A stretch of DNA of 44,047 nucleotides from Opitutaceae bacterium (lineage in GTDB: Bacteria > Verrucomicrobiota > Verrucomicrobiia > Opitutales > Opitutaceae): the NCBI GenBank assembly GCA_018402455.1, contig JAGYIG010000029.1:1-44047 (forward strand), given 5' to 3'. Below, piece after piece: positions 10,077 to 18,915 of the stretch. The translations under genes were made by a program, and so were the position numbers. The notes under the pieces were generated by a model that was not told the origin of the DNA, did no database searches, and was given only the letters and a program-made list of their open reading frames with translations. Positions within the stretch are counted from its first letter, which is position 1. Each line of letters begins with the position of its first letter.

Positions 10077-10436
10077 ATGACCAAGAAAGAGCTTTTGGAT
10101 CGCACAAAGAATTTTGCTTTGCGATCCATCAAGCTTGTGGAAGCACTCCCAAACGGAGCGGCTGGATCCGCGCTTGGTCGACAGCTATTGCGCAGTGGGA
10201 CTTCGGTGGGGGCCAATTACCGCGCAGCTTGCCGTGGGAAGTCTCGAGCCGATTTCCTCAACAAACTCAAGATCGTCGAAGAGGAGTGCGACGAATCGAT
10301 CTATTGGATGGAGCTTATAGAGGCCGCAAATCTGATTCCTCCTGCCAAATTGAAACCGCTAATCACTGAGGCCAACGAGCTTGTCGCCATTTTTGTTACC
10401 GCTATCCGGAGCACCCGTGAAAATCGTAAATCGTAA
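10077..10436 (+). CDS. Four-helix-bundle protein (S23 / 23S rRNA IVS-encoded family)
   Basis: The protein has 119 residues, the typical size of the S23 family (TIGR02436 type). It shows the usual series of amphipathic helices: [18 protein letters not shown], then [20 protein letters not shown], then [20 protein letters not shown], then a final LNELVAIF-like helix. The family was first found in intervening sequences of 23S rRNA genes and is related to the Avd accessory proteins of diversity-generating retroelements, which bind nucleic acid. Its cellular role is not established. A Shine-Dalgarno-like GAGG precedes the ATG at 10077. The last five residues and the stop codon are encoded inside the right repeat arm, so gene and repeat form one unit. 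Confidence 0.85.
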   Translation: MTKKELLDRTKNFALRSIKLVEALPNGAAGSALGRQLLRSGTSVGANYRAACRGKSRADFLNKLKIVEEECDESIYWMELIEAANLIPPAKLKPLITEANELVAIFVTAIRSTRENRKS

Positions 10437-10447
10437 ATCGTAAATCC
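10421..10447 (-). repeat. Right inverted arm of the insertion unit (three 7-bp units)
   Basis: Read on the minus strand, this arm is GGA followed by three identical TTTACGA units and TTT. It overlaps the 3' end and stop codon of the four-helix-bundle gene and ends 12 bp before the sdhB start. Confidence 0.8.
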
Positions 10448-10459
10448 CACTTTCTTCCT

Positions 10460-11257
10460 ATGGTTGCTGATACTTCTTCCACCCAGAACATCTCGCTCAA
10501 GCTTCGCGTTTGGCGCCAAGCCGGGCCGGACCAAGAGGGCCGGTTCGTCGACTACCAGGCGGAGAATCTGAATTCCAACATGTCGTTCCTCGAGCTGTTG
10601 GATGTCGTCAACGATGACCTCGAACGCCGCGGCGAAGACCCCATTGCGTTCGCGCACGATTGTCGGGAAGGCATCTGCGGCACCTGTTCGCTGGTCATCG
10701 ACGGTAAACCCCATGGGCCCCACCATGGCATCGCTTCCTGCCAGACCTACGTCCGCAGCTTCAAGGATGGTGATACCGTCGTGGTGGAGCCTTACCGGGC
10801 CAAGCCGTTCCCCGTGCAGCGCGACCTCATCACCGACCGGGCGGCCTTCGATGAAATCCAGCAAGCGGGTGGCTTCATCAGCGTGCGCACCGGTTCCGCG
10901 TGCGACGCCAACGCCGTGCCGATTCCAAAGGAAGATGCCGACTTGGCGATGGACGCGGCGGCCTGCATCGGTTGCGGCGCCTGTGTCGCCGCCTGCAAAA
11001 ATGCCTCAGCCATGCTGTTTGTCGGGGCCAAGGTCTCGCAGTTCGCCCTCTTGCCTCAAGGGCAGCCCGAACGCGACCAACGCGTGCTCAACATGGTCGC
11101 CAAAATGGACGAGCTCGGCTTCGGTAATTGCACCAACCAATACGAGTGCTCGGCCGCCTGTCCCAAACTCATCAGCCACGATTTTATCGCCAAGTTGAAC
11201 AAGGAATACCTGCAGGCTTCGGTTCGCTCCGCGTTCAAGGCCCGCAGTTCGGTTTGA
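10460..11257 (+). CDS. sdhB: Succinate dehydrogenase iron-sulfur subunit
   Basis: The protein has 265 residues and relays electrons from the SdhA flavin to the quinone site in SdhC. All three cluster-binding sets are visible. The [2Fe-2S] cysteines are at 68, 73, 76 and 94 (CREGICGTC and SCQ). The [4Fe-4S] motif [11 protein letters not shown] spans 169-179. The [3Fe-4S] cluster probably uses Cys 224, 230 and 234 with the downstream ferredoxin-like fold. It closes the sdh operon but is separated from sdhA by the inserted S23-type unit, so its expression may depend on read-through of that unit. Confidence 0.96.
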   Translation: MVADTSSTQNISLKLRVWRQAGPDQEGRFVDYQAENLNSNMSFLELLDVVNDDLERRGEDPIAFAHDCREGICGTCSLVIDGKPHGPHHGIASCQTYVRSFKDGDTVVVEPYRAKPFPVQRDLITDRAAFDEIQQAGGFISVRTGSACDANAVPIPKEDADLAMDAAACIGCGACVAACKNASAMLFVGAKVSQFALLPQGQPERDQRVLNMVAKMDELGFGNCTNQYECSAACPKLISHDFIAKLNKEYLQASVRSAFKARSSV

Positions 11258-11292
11258 TTCCTTTGATGCCCAACGTCAGGCTGCTCCGGTTG

Positions 11293-11314
11293 CCCGCTTG
11301 ATGCGTCAGGCGGG
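11293..11314. terminator. Hairpin between convergent sdhB and the LEA-like lipoprotein gene
   Basis: CCCGCTTGA (11293-11301) pairs with TCAGGCGGG (11306-11314) over 9 bp, including one G-T pair, around a 4-nt loop. There is no T tract, so it may act as a bidirectional transcript-end hairpin or be a REP-like element rather than a strict rho-independent terminator. It lies in the gap between the two converging genes. Confidence 0.45.
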
Positions 11315-11381
11315 TATTCCAACAGCGAGGTGGGGCAGGTGAGGCAGGACGTGTCCGACTGGCTCAAGCGGGTCTGCCGGT

Positions 11382-11870
11382 TCAGTTGCGCTGCAGGTGG
11401 GTGACATCGATTACGCCACTCGCCGAGGATTTACTGCGCAGCTGCTGTCCGCCCGAGGCGATGAGGAGCTCGGTGCGCATTTCATAATTAACCGAGCCGC
11501 GGTCGAACTCGGTGGCGAGCAACTCGCCCAACGCGGTTTCATCAAGCTGGAAAGTGATGTCCCCGGTATTGGTGCTCAGCGCCTGGGTAGCGATGGGTTT
11601 GTCCGAACTAGCCCTGCCCAGCGCGATGCCGTTCACCGTGAGTCGCACGCGCACTTCCCGGATACCGATGGGCCGCACGGTCTCGTTGCGGCAGCGCACG
11701 GTCACCACGAGTTCATGACTGCCATCGGGGAGGGAATTGAAGGAGCGGATGCCCACCACATCCACCTCCAAGCCGGCCAGATCCTTGGGGATGTTGTCAC
11801 ATCCGGCAAAAATAAGAGCGCTGCAGGTCAGCACCGCAAGGGTGGCGAATTGGGGAAAGAGGCGTTTCAT
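11382..11870 (-). CDS. LEA-type-2-like lipoprotein
   Basis: The protein has 162 residues. It starts at the ATG at 11870 with a lipoprotein signal peptide (MKRLFPQFATLAVLTCSALI) ending in FAGC. The mature part (LEVDVVGIRSFNSLPDGSHE ... VRVRLTVNGIALGRA) resembles the WHy/LEA14-like beta-sandwich found in bacterial envelope lipoproteins of unknown function. It should be anchored by its lipidated Cys in the inner or outer membrane. A longer in-frame reading begins upstream but lacks similarity and would bury the signal peptide. It lies downstream of, and on the same strand as, the AbgT-like transporter gene, 65 bp away. Confidence 0.75.
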   Translation of the reverse strand: MKRLFPQFATLAVLTCSALIFAGCDNIPKDLAGLEVDVVGIRSFNSLPDGSHELVVTVRCRNETVRPIGIREVRVRLTVNGIALGRASSDKPIATQALSTNTGDITFQLDETALGELLATEFDRGSVNYEMRTELLIASGGQQLRSKSSASGVIDVTHLQRN

Positions 11871-11935
11871 GGTGAAGGTTGAGGGAAAGTATGGACCAAC
11901 GGCAGAAGCGGGGGCAAGGGCGCGGATGGGGAGAG

Positions 11936-13471
11936 TCAGGAGTTTAAATACAGCGGTGCGTTGGGGCCTAACGGCAGGCCGGTCATGATCCAAAGGGCCA
12001 TCATCAGGGTCCACGCCACCATGAATGCGACGGAGTAGGGTAACATGGTGGCAATGATCGTCCCCATTCCTGTATCCCGATCGTATTTCCGGGCGAAAGT
12101 GATGATGAGCGGGAAGTAGGCCATCAAGGGCGTGATGATGTTGGTGACACTGTCACCCACTCGGTAGGCCGCTTGCACCAGTTCCGGCGAAAACCCCAAC
12201 AGCATGAACATGGGCACAAAGATTGGGGCGATGAGCGCCCATTTGGCCGATGCGCTGCCGACCAGCAGGTTGATAATGGCGGCGAGGAGGACCAACCCGA
12301 TCATCATCGGGATGGGCCACTGATCCAGTCCCACGGCTTGGAGAGCGCCCGCCCCTTTCACCGCAAAGATGAGCCCCAGATTGGTCCAGTTGAAGAAGGC
12401 GATGAATTGCGAGGCAAAGAAGGCTAGGACGAGATAGGCACCGAGGGTGCTCATGGCGTCGTTCATCGCCCCGACGATGTCCTTATCCGATTTGATGGTT
12501 CGGGCGCCGATGCCGTAGGCGAATCCGCTGCCGAATCCCAGGACGAACAAAAAGGGAACGAGGTAACTGAACGGCAGGGAGCGCATGACGTCGTCGGGAA
12601 AGGCCGGGTTGCGTAAAAACCCGTTCGCCGGAAGCACGCCCGCCACCATCAAACTGGCGGCAACTACGAAGAAGATGGCGGTGAAGCCCAGCCCACGCTT
12701 CTCCCCCGCGGCCAGCGGCGTGAGGGGCTCGGCTTCGACGACTCCTTGGTAGGCCCCGAGACGGGGTTCGACCACTCGGTGGGTCACCCACGTCCCCACC
12801 AGCACCACCACGAAGGTGGAGACGAAAATGAAGTAGTAGTTGGCCAGTCCGGTGACCGTGTAGGTCGGGTCGATCAAGTTGGCCGCCTCGGTCGTCAAAC
12901 CAGCCAGAATCACATCGATGGCGCTGATCAAGAGGTTGGCGCTGAAGCCGCCGGATACGCCGGCAAACCCGGCCGCCAGTCCGGCCAGCGGATGTCGCCC
13001 CACCGCGTGAAAAATGGTGGCGGCCAGCGGAATTAGCAGCACGTAGCCCACGTCGGCGCCGATATTCGACATGACCCCGGCAAACACGACCATCGGGGTC
13101 ACCCAACTCCGGGGGGTTGCAAGCACCAGCCCGCGCACCGCCGCACCGATGAGTCCGGTGCGTTCGGCCACGGCGATGCCGAGCAGGCACACGATTACCA
13201 CACCCAACGGATGAAAGTTCACAAAAACGGGCACCATTTCCTGCACGATCCGCTGAAACCCGCTGAGATTGAGGAGGCTGACGGCGGAGATCGTTTCCCC
13301 CGTGGCGGGATGAGCGACCGCCAGGCCCGCGGTTTGGGCGATCCCCGAGCACAGGACGACGGCGAGAGCGAGCAGGGCGAACAACGTTGCGGGTTCGGGG
13401 AGCGCGTTTCCCGCGCGTTCGACAGCGCTGAGGCTCCGCGCCAACAGCCGGGAGGGGGGCGATGGGGACAT
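11936..13471 (-). CDS. AbgT-family transporter
   Basis: The protein has 511 residues and about 11-12 hydrophobic segments. Motifs such as SNIGADVGYVLLIPLAA, FAGVSGGFSANLLISA and ASAKWALIAPIFVPMFMLLG match the AbgT family (p-aminobenzoyl-glutamate transporters). E. coli AbgT imports p-aminobenzoyl-glutamate, and other members export sulfonamides or p-aminobenzoate. Direction and substrate here are unknown. I place the start at the ATG at 13471; a TTG 12 bp upstream is an alternative. No abgA or abgB hydrolase gene is nearby, so a folate-salvage role is not supported by context. Confidence 0.88.
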   Translation of the reverse strand: MSPSPPSRLLARSLSAVERAGNALPEPATLFALLALAVVLCSGIAQTAGLAVAHPATGETISAVSLLNLSGFQRIVQEMVPVFVNFHPLGVVIVCLLGIAVAERTGLIGAAVRGLVLATPRSWVTPMVVFAGVMSNIGADVGYVLLIPLAATIFHAVGRHPLAGLAAGFAGVSGGFSANLLISAIDVILAGLTTEAANLIDPTYTVTGLANYYFIFVSTFVVVLVGTWVTHRVVEPRLGAYQGVVEAEPLTPLAAGEKRGLGFTAIFFVVAASLMVAGVLPANGFLRNPAFPDDVMRSLPFSYLVPFLFVLGFGSGFAYGIGARTIKSDKDIVGAMNDAMSTLGAYLVLAFFASQFIAFFNWTNLGLIFAVKGAGALQAVGLDQWPIPMMIGLVLLAAIINLLVGSASAKWALIAPIFVPMFMLLGFSPELVQAAYRVGDSVTNIITPLMAYFPLIITFARKYDRDTGMGTIIATMLPYSVAFMVAWTLMMALWIMTGLPLGPNAPLYLNS

Positions 13472-13531
13472 CCGTCCAACCAAACGTCAGTCGCGCCGAG
13501 GGCGAGAATTTCTCACGCCCGATTCGGGGCG

Positions 13532-13795
13532 TCAGAACGAAGACAACGCGTGGGCACTCTCCACCACGACCCAAGTCACGCCGGCCACCACCACCAAGGC
13601 CGCCGCCAGTTTGGCCCATTTATGACGTCGCAACCTCAGGTCATGATGGTCGACGTGACGCCGGGCGGCGCAGTCAGCCGCAGAGAAAAAGCTCACAAAC
13701 TGGGAGTTCCGGATGGGGGAGCTTCCCGACGCCGAAGTCTCAATCAGCCCGAGCTTGATGCGGGGGCGGCGGGACAGGCGGCGGAAAAATCTCAT
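13532..13795 (-). CDS. Small putative membrane protein
   Basis: This 87-residue product is not recognised. It has a basic N-terminus (MRFFRRLSRRPRIKLGL), a middle part rich in His and Arg, and one C-terminal hydrophobic segment (KLAAALVVVAGVTWVVVESA), which suggests a tail-anchored or single-pass protein. It lies between the AbgT gene (same strand, 60 bp downstream) and lysA (divergent). Support comes from the plausible start, the membrane segment and the lack of another gene in the interval. A frame on the plus strand crosses this region but has no recognisable features. Confidence 0.5.
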   Translation of the reverse strand: MRFFRRLSRRPRIKLGLIETSASGSSPIRNSQFVSFFSAADCAARRHVDHHDLRLRRHKWAKLAAALVVVAGVTWVVVESAHALSSF

Positions 13796-13896
13796 GGCAG
13801 GCTACGACCTTGGAGTTTTTTGAGTCGTTTTCTCAAGGGGAAACTCGCAGTTTGCGCGGGTTTGACGCGTTTTTAGCGACCACCGTTATCATTCTC

Positions 13897-15201
13897 ATGC
13901 ACCACTTCTCATATCACGGTTCCAAATTGCATTGCGAAGATGTGGACCTCAACGAGATCGCCGGCCTCTACGGTTCCCCCACTTACGTCTACAGCGCCGG
14001 GACCATCACCGATAATGTCACTCGGCTCCAAGCCAGTTTGGCGGGGTTGGACCTGCAGATCTGCTACGCCATGAAAGCCAACAGCTCGCTGGCGTTGCTG
14101 CGGCTGTTCGCCCAACTCGGTACCGGCTTCGATTTGGTGAGCGGCGGGGAGATCCGACGGGTGCTGGCCGCCGGCGCGGACGTGAGATCGAGTGTTTTCG
14201 CGGGGGTGGGCAAGACCGAGGCAGAGATCGAACTCGCGCTTCAGAGCGGGGTCTTCTCATTCCACGTGGAGAGTGAGCCGGAGTTGATCCGGATCAATCA
14301 TGTCGCGGGACGGCTGGGGGTGGTGGCGCCGATCGCCATTCGCATCAACCCCGATGTCGATGCCAAAACTCACGCCAAGATTACCACCGGCAAGAGCGAC
14401 AACAAATTCGGCATTCCGATGAGCGTGGCCGCGGCGGCTTATGACGCGGCGGCCAAACTGCCCCATATTCGGGTGGCAGGAGTGCAGATGCACATTGGCT
14501 CTCAGCTGACTTCAATCGGCCCTTTCCGGGAGGCCGTCGAAAAGGTGGTCCCCTTCGTCGCCGCGCTGCAAAAGACTCACGACTTGGCGTATTTCTCCAT
14601 TGGTGGCGGCATCGGGATCATTTACGAAGACGCCTTGGCCAGCGGTGCCGAGCAGTGGTGGGAGAAGTTCAGCGATGAGGATCGTCCGCTCACCCCGGAA
14701 TCCTACGGGGCGGTGCTGGGCCCCTTGTTGCAGCCCTTGGGTCTTAAGATCCTACTCGAGCCGGGACGGTTCCTCGTCGGCAATGCTGGGGTTATGCTGT
14801 CGCGGGTCGAATACCTTAAGCGGGGAGCCGGCAAAAATTTTCTGGTGGTGGATGCGGCGATGAATGACCTCGCTCGGCCCGCCATGTATGACAGCTACCA
14901 CGAAATCGTGCCGTTGGAGCGGGACAGTTCCCGCCCGGCCATGGTGACGGATGTCGTGGGACCGATCTGCGAAACCGGGGACTGCTTTGCCAAAAACCGC
15001 AAACTGCAGACGGTGGGGGAGGGCGAGGTGGTCGCGTTTATGTCCGCCGGTGCCTACGGATACACCATGGCCAGCAACTACAACACTCGAGGCCGACCCG
15101 CCGAGGTCCTGGTCAAGGGCAGTGCCTTTGAATTGATTCACCCGCGCGAATCGTTTGAGCAACAGATTGCCGGGGAGTCGATTCCGGCCTTTCTGACCTG
15201 A
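13897..15201 (+). CDS. lysA: Diaminopimelate decarboxylase
   Basis: The protein has 434 residues. It performs the last step of lysine synthesis, removing CO2 from meso-diaminopimelate with PLP. The PLP lysine is K60 in CYAMKANSS. Further family motifs are FDLVSGGEIRRVLAAGA, VQMHIGSQLTS, IGGGIGI, LEPGRFLVGNAGV, GPICETGDCF and SAGAYGYTMASNYN; the last two carry substrate-binding residues. The ATG at 13897 gives the normal N-terminus MHHFSYHGSKLHCEDVDL. panB follows after 13 bp, so the two are probably co-transcribed. Confidence 0.95.
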   Translation: MHHFSYHGSKLHCEDVDLNEIAGLYGSPTYVYSAGTITDNVTRLQASLAGLDLQICYAMKANSSLALLRLFAQLGTGFDLVSGGEIRRVLAAGADVRSSVFAGVGKTEAEIELALQSGVFSFHVESEPELIRINHVAGRLGVVAPIAIRINPDVDAKTHAKITTGKSDNKFGIPMSVAAAAYDAAAKLPHIRVAGVQMHIGSQLTSIGPFREAVEKVVPFVAALQKTHDLAYFSIGGGIGIIYEDALASGAEQWWEKFSDEDRPLTPESYGAVLGPLLQPLGLKILLEPGRFLVGNAGVMLSRVEYLKRGAGKNFLVVDAAMNDLARPAMYDSYHEIVPLERDSSRPAMVTDVVGPICETGDCFAKNRKLQTVGEGEVVAFMSAGAYGYTMASNYNTRGRPAEVLVKGSAFELIHPRESFEQQIAGESIPAFLT

Positions 15202-15214
15202 CGCGCGCCCCGTC

Positions 15215-16012
15215 ATGTCCGAGCCTCGCGCCAAAGTCACCCCGCCTGCCCTGCGCCAACGCAAGGGCACGGAGCCCCTGGTGGCCATCACCGCCTACGA
15301 TGCCATCATGGCGCACTACGCGGACGCCGCCGGGGTGGACATCATTCTGGTGGGCGACTCGGTGGGCAACACGGCCCTGGGGCTCGAGAGCACCGTGCCG
15401 GTCACGCTCGACATGATGGTGCACCACACCGCGGCGGTTGCGCGCACCAAGCCACGGGCCTTGGTCGTGGCCGACGTGCCGTTTGCGGAAGCGCATTTTG
15501 ATTTCGATCACGTCCTGCGGTCCTGCCAGCGCCTGCTGCAGGAAGCGGGTGCCGATGCGGTTAAAATTGAAGGTGGGGAGTCCCTCGCGCCCATGATCGC
15601 CCGATTGGTCGCTGCCGGGGTGCCGGTGTGGGGCCATACGGGACTGATGCCCCAGCAGGTCAAACAGCTGGGGCGCTACAAGCGGTTTGGGTTGAACGTG
15701 AAAGAAACCGATCAACTCGTGGCCGATGCCGTGGCCCTGACGGAGGCGGGCTGCTTCGCGCTGCTGTTGGAAATGGTCAAACCGGCGGCGGCCCGGGCGG
15801 TGGTCGCGGCCGTGGACATTCCGGTGGTCGGCATTGGCGCCGGCCCGGATTGCGATGGGCAAATCCTGGTTTTTACGGATGCCTTGGGGCTCACCCCGGG
15901 CTACGTGCCGGGATTCGTCGAGCAGTTTGCGAATGCGGGGGCAACGTTGCGGGAGGGACTGGAGAAATATTCCCGGGCTGTTCGTGGTAAGACGTTCCCC
16001 CGCGCTGATTAA
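15215..16012 (+). CDS. panB: 3-methyl-2-oxobutanoate hydroxymethyltransferase
   Basis: The protein has 265 residues, almost the same length as E. coli PanB. It transfers a hydroxymethyl group from 5,10-methylene-tetrahydrofolate to alpha-ketoisovalerate, the first committed step of pantothenate synthesis. The motifs ITAYDA, ILVGDSVGN (metal-binding Asp), VVADVPF, AVKIEGG, VWGHTGLMPQ and VGIGAGPDCDGQ are all present in order. The rest of the pantothenate pathway is not in the window. The short distance to lysA suggests one transcript. Confidence 0.96.
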   Translation: MSEPRAKVTPPALRQRKGTEPLVAITAYDAIMAHYADAAGVDIILVGDSVGNTALGLESTVPVTLDMMVHHTAAVARTKPRALVVADVPFAEAHFDFDHVLRSCQRLLQEAGADAVKIEGGESLAPMIARLVAAGVPVWGHTGLMPQQVKQLGRYKRFGLNVKETDQLVADAVALTEAGCFALLLEMVKPAAARAVVAAVDIPVVGIGAGPDCDGQILVFTDALGLTPGYVPGFVEQFANAGATLREGLEKYSRAVRGKTFPRAD

Positions 16013-16129
16013 TCCGCGCGGTGGCTCTCGGTTCCGGTCCCGGCGGGATTGGGGGTAAATACGTAGTGTTTTGGGGTGGTGACCCTAGGTGCTTGTGCGG
16101 AGGATGGTTGGCCGCCCCGGCTTGTCCTC

Positions 16130-17815
16130 ATGTTTCCGCTCCGAGCTGTATCCGTTTTACTCTTACTTTGCGCCGGCCTCACCCTGCCCGCCACGGAAAA
16201 AGTAAGCCGCTTGAAGCTCACCCCGGAGGAATCCGAGTGGATCATGCGCAATCCCGTGATCCGGGTAGGGGTGGACGAGGGGTATCCGCCGGCGAATTTT
16301 TGGGATGAATCGGGCCGGGCGCAGGGAATTGACGTGGATTTCATCGCGGCCGTCTCCGAGCTCACGGGGTTGCAGTTCGAGTTCGTGCGCATGCCCTCCT
16401 GGCCGGAGACCGTCGAAGCCGTAAAAAATCGCGAGATCGACATGATCACCTGTGTCACGAGTTCTCCGGCCCGGGAGGAGTTCCTTGCCTTCACCGCCGT
16501 GTATTACGACTTCCCCATCGCGATCATTACGCGATCCGATGCCGGATTTCTCTCCACGCCCTCGGCGGTGCGGGGTAAGACCGTGGCAGTGCCGGAGGGG
16601 TTCGTCACCCATGAGGTCATGGAGTCCATGGGCTGGGAAGTTGCCGTCATGCGGGTGCCCTCCATCACTGATGCCTACTTGGCTGTTTCGACGGGGCAGT
16701 GTTACGCCACCGTGGCGAATCTGGGCAACGCCAGCTACCTGATTCCCCGTCTGGGCATCACCAATTTAAAGATCTCGGGCGTGATGCCGGAATTCACCCG
16801 CTCCCGTTTTGCCGTGCGCCAGGACTGGGCCATTCTGGCGGGAATCATCGACAAGTATTTCGCGTCGCTTTCGGAGGTGGAAAGATCGGCGGTGGTTGAG
16901 CGGTGGGTGCGACTGGACGTGACCCCTCCGTTTGACTGGGGACTGACCCTCCGGCTCTCGCTGGGCGTGGTGCTGTTTGGTGGCGGGGTGTTCTTGGTGG
17001 TGCTTTGGCGTAACCGGCAACTGCGGCAACAGTTGGCCGAGCGGGAACGCTACCAGTCCTCTTTGGAGGAAGCGCATGAGCGGGTCAGTCGTCTCAATGA
17101 GGAGAAGTCCGACCTGCTGCACATGGTGGCGCACGACATGCGGGGACCGCTGATGACGTTTCAAACCGGGGTCGGGTTGATGCAGCATCGCCTGGGCCGG
17201 GCGGAACAGTCCGAATCCCGGATGGTTTTGGCTCGGATGGATCGGCAAATCGAGGCGATGCAGTCCTCGGCGGTGACCGGCTTGCCGTCGTGCCATCGAA
17301 AATGGCAGCCGTCTGACCCGCCAATCCGTGATCTGCGGGCCATGGTGGAACTGGTGATCGAGGGCTTTCAGGAGGAGGCGACGCGTAAGGAGATCCGATC
17401 GAATGGGTACCGGTCGGGCAATGAAAGTTTGGGGGATCAGGCGGCGGTGCGTCAGGGTTATCGAAAATCTACTGAGCAATGCGTTGAAGTACGCGCCCAT
17501 CGGTGGAGCCGTGACGTTGCGGCTGATCGAGACCCCGGGCACGTTGCGACTTGAGGTGGAAGACAATGGGGCCCGGATCGGCCCGGATGATTGACCTGCT
17601 GTTCATAGTTCAGCCGACTCAGTGCGCGGCCTACGGATGGCGAAAGTTCTCACGGTCTCGGCCTTTACATCGTCAAAGCGCTCCTCGGCTCCAATGGACG
17701 GCAAAAATGGCTGCAGCCAACTCGGCAAGGGATCGACCGGTTCACGTTGCCGCGGGATGACGGAGATAGTGGTTGTCCTTGCCCCGGCGGATCGGACGGG
17801 CTGACTGAGCCATGA
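16130..17815 (+). pseudogene. SBP-sensor histidine kinase, reading frame broken near its 3' end
   Basis: The gene encodes a membrane sensor kinase. A signal peptide (residues 1-20) is followed by a bacterial extracellular solute-binding domain of family 3 (about 38-262; VGVDEGYPPANFW, DMITCVTSSPAREEFLAFT). Then come a membrane helix at about 272-293, a coiled region, and an H-box with the phospho-acceptor H335 in VAHDMRGPL. The frame is intact to about 17.27 kb. After that the C-terminal ATPase domain is readable only across frames: VIENLLSNALKYAP begins near 17457 in a shifted frame, and FSRLSARPTDG with ESSHGLGLYIVKALL returns to the original frame from 17609. The product then ends at the TGA at 17813-17815, overlapping the gpsA start (ATGA). 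I see no adjacent response regulator. It may be intact in the organism if the breaks are sequence errors. Confidence 0.75.
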
Positions 17816-18794
17816 ACTTCGCGGTCATCGGCGCCGGCGCCTGGGGGCAAGCCATGGCGGTCCGACTTATCCAAACTGGGTCACACCGTAACCTTGTGCC
17901 GCGACGATTTGAACAGGCGTGTGCAGTTGGCCTCGACCCGGAAAACCCGATACCTGCCCGGCGTCATCCTGCCCCCGAGTTTGCAGATTGGACACGAACT
18001 GGTTGCCGGTGTTGATGGAGGCCGAAGTGGTCATGTTGGCCTGTCCGGCTCAAGCCCTGGGAAACGGGCCACCCGCCGGGAGGCGTTGACCTTGTACCCG
18101 ACTTAAACTGTGATCAGTCTCGCCAAGGGACTCGAGCTCGGCACGCACGACCGCGCCTCCCAGGTCATTCAATCCGTCCCCGACCGTGCCGGTGGGTGTT
18201 CGGACCGGCCCCACCAATGCCGGCGAGGTGGGGCGGGTTGCCTGCGGCCATGGTGCTGGCCGGCACGGGTGACGAGAACCTGTTGCCCGGTGCAGCCGCG
18301 TCAGCGCCCGTCGTTGCGGGTCTACACCAGCGCTGATTTGATTGGGTGGATGGTCGGCGGTTGCCTTAAATATCCTACGCCATCGCGGCGGGTATTTTGT
18401 GATGGCTTGAAGCCTCGGGGACAACACCAAGGCCGCCATGCTCACCCGCGCGCTGGCCGAGATGGTGCGGGTCGGGGCCGGATTGGGGCGCAGGCGGAAA
18501 CATTTTACGGACTGAGCGGCTTTGGTGATCTGGTCCGCGATGCCATGGCGGTGGAGCCGCAATCGGCAGTTTGGCGAAAAACTCGGGCTGGGGGCGCTCC
18601 ATCGGAGGGAGATGCGATGCGGCCACATCACGGTCGTCGAGGGCTACAAAACCACGGAATCGTTTTACGATTGTGTCGCGACAAAAAGATCGAGGCCCCC
18701 GATTATGAATGAGGTCTACCAAACCCTGTTTGCGGACAAGGCTCCCGCCTTGGCGCTGCAGGACCTGACGCTCCGGGAACTCAAACGGGAATAA
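17812..18794 (+). pseudogene. gpsA: Glycerol-3-phosphate dehydrogenase [NAD(P)+], many frame breaks
   Basis: GpsA makes sn-glycerol-3-phosphate from dihydroxyacetone phosphate for phospholipid synthesis. The start is clear (MNFAVIGAGAWGQAMAVRL, nucleotide-binding fold). After about 20 codons the product continues in other frames: GHTVTLCRDDLNRRVQLAS, LPGVILPPSLQIGHELV, MEAEVVMLACPAQALG, ISLAKGLELG, TGPTNAGEVGR, RVYTSADLIG, TKAAMLTRALAEMVRVGAGL, ETFYGLSGFGDLV, RNRQFGEKLGLG, VEGYKTTESFYD and, to the stop at 18794, MNEVYQTLFADKAP. These pieces are in the right order and spacing for a roughly 327-residue GpsA, and they need at least six small indels to join. Since the protein is usually essential and the coding content is preserved, a poor local consensus is more likely than true decay. 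Confidence 0.85.
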
Positions 18795-18915
18795 ACCCCT
18801 CCCGGTGGGGCTGCCTCCAGCCGGCGGCCGGGCGGCTGCCGTTGGCTGAATTTCCGGCGCGGGGGGGGCAGCAAGACCTCGCCCGCCGAATTCATCCGGC
18901 CGCGGCGGTCGGGGA

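Larger units (their letters stand above)
10028..10447 (+). mobile_element. IVS-like insertion unit with a four-helix-bundle gene between sdhA and sdhB
   Basis: This 420-bp unit separates two genes that are normally adjacent. It starts and ends with inverted arms built from tandem 7-bp repeats of the type TTTACGA, and a single S23-family gene lies between them. The arms can pair over about 25 of 27 positions, with one 7-nt unit of the left arm bulged out, so a transcript would fold with the gene in a large loop. This is the layout of intervening sequences in 23S rRNA, from which the protein family takes its name, but here the unit sits in a protein-coding operon. No clear target-site duplication is visible. 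Calling it mobile is an inference from position and structure. Confidence 0.6.

Noticed and set aside
10028..10447. Tandem 7-bp repeats considered as a CRISPR array or microsatellite only.
   Set aside because: Units are too short and have no spacers for CRISPR, and they occur as two inverted arms around a gene, which fits an insertion unit better.
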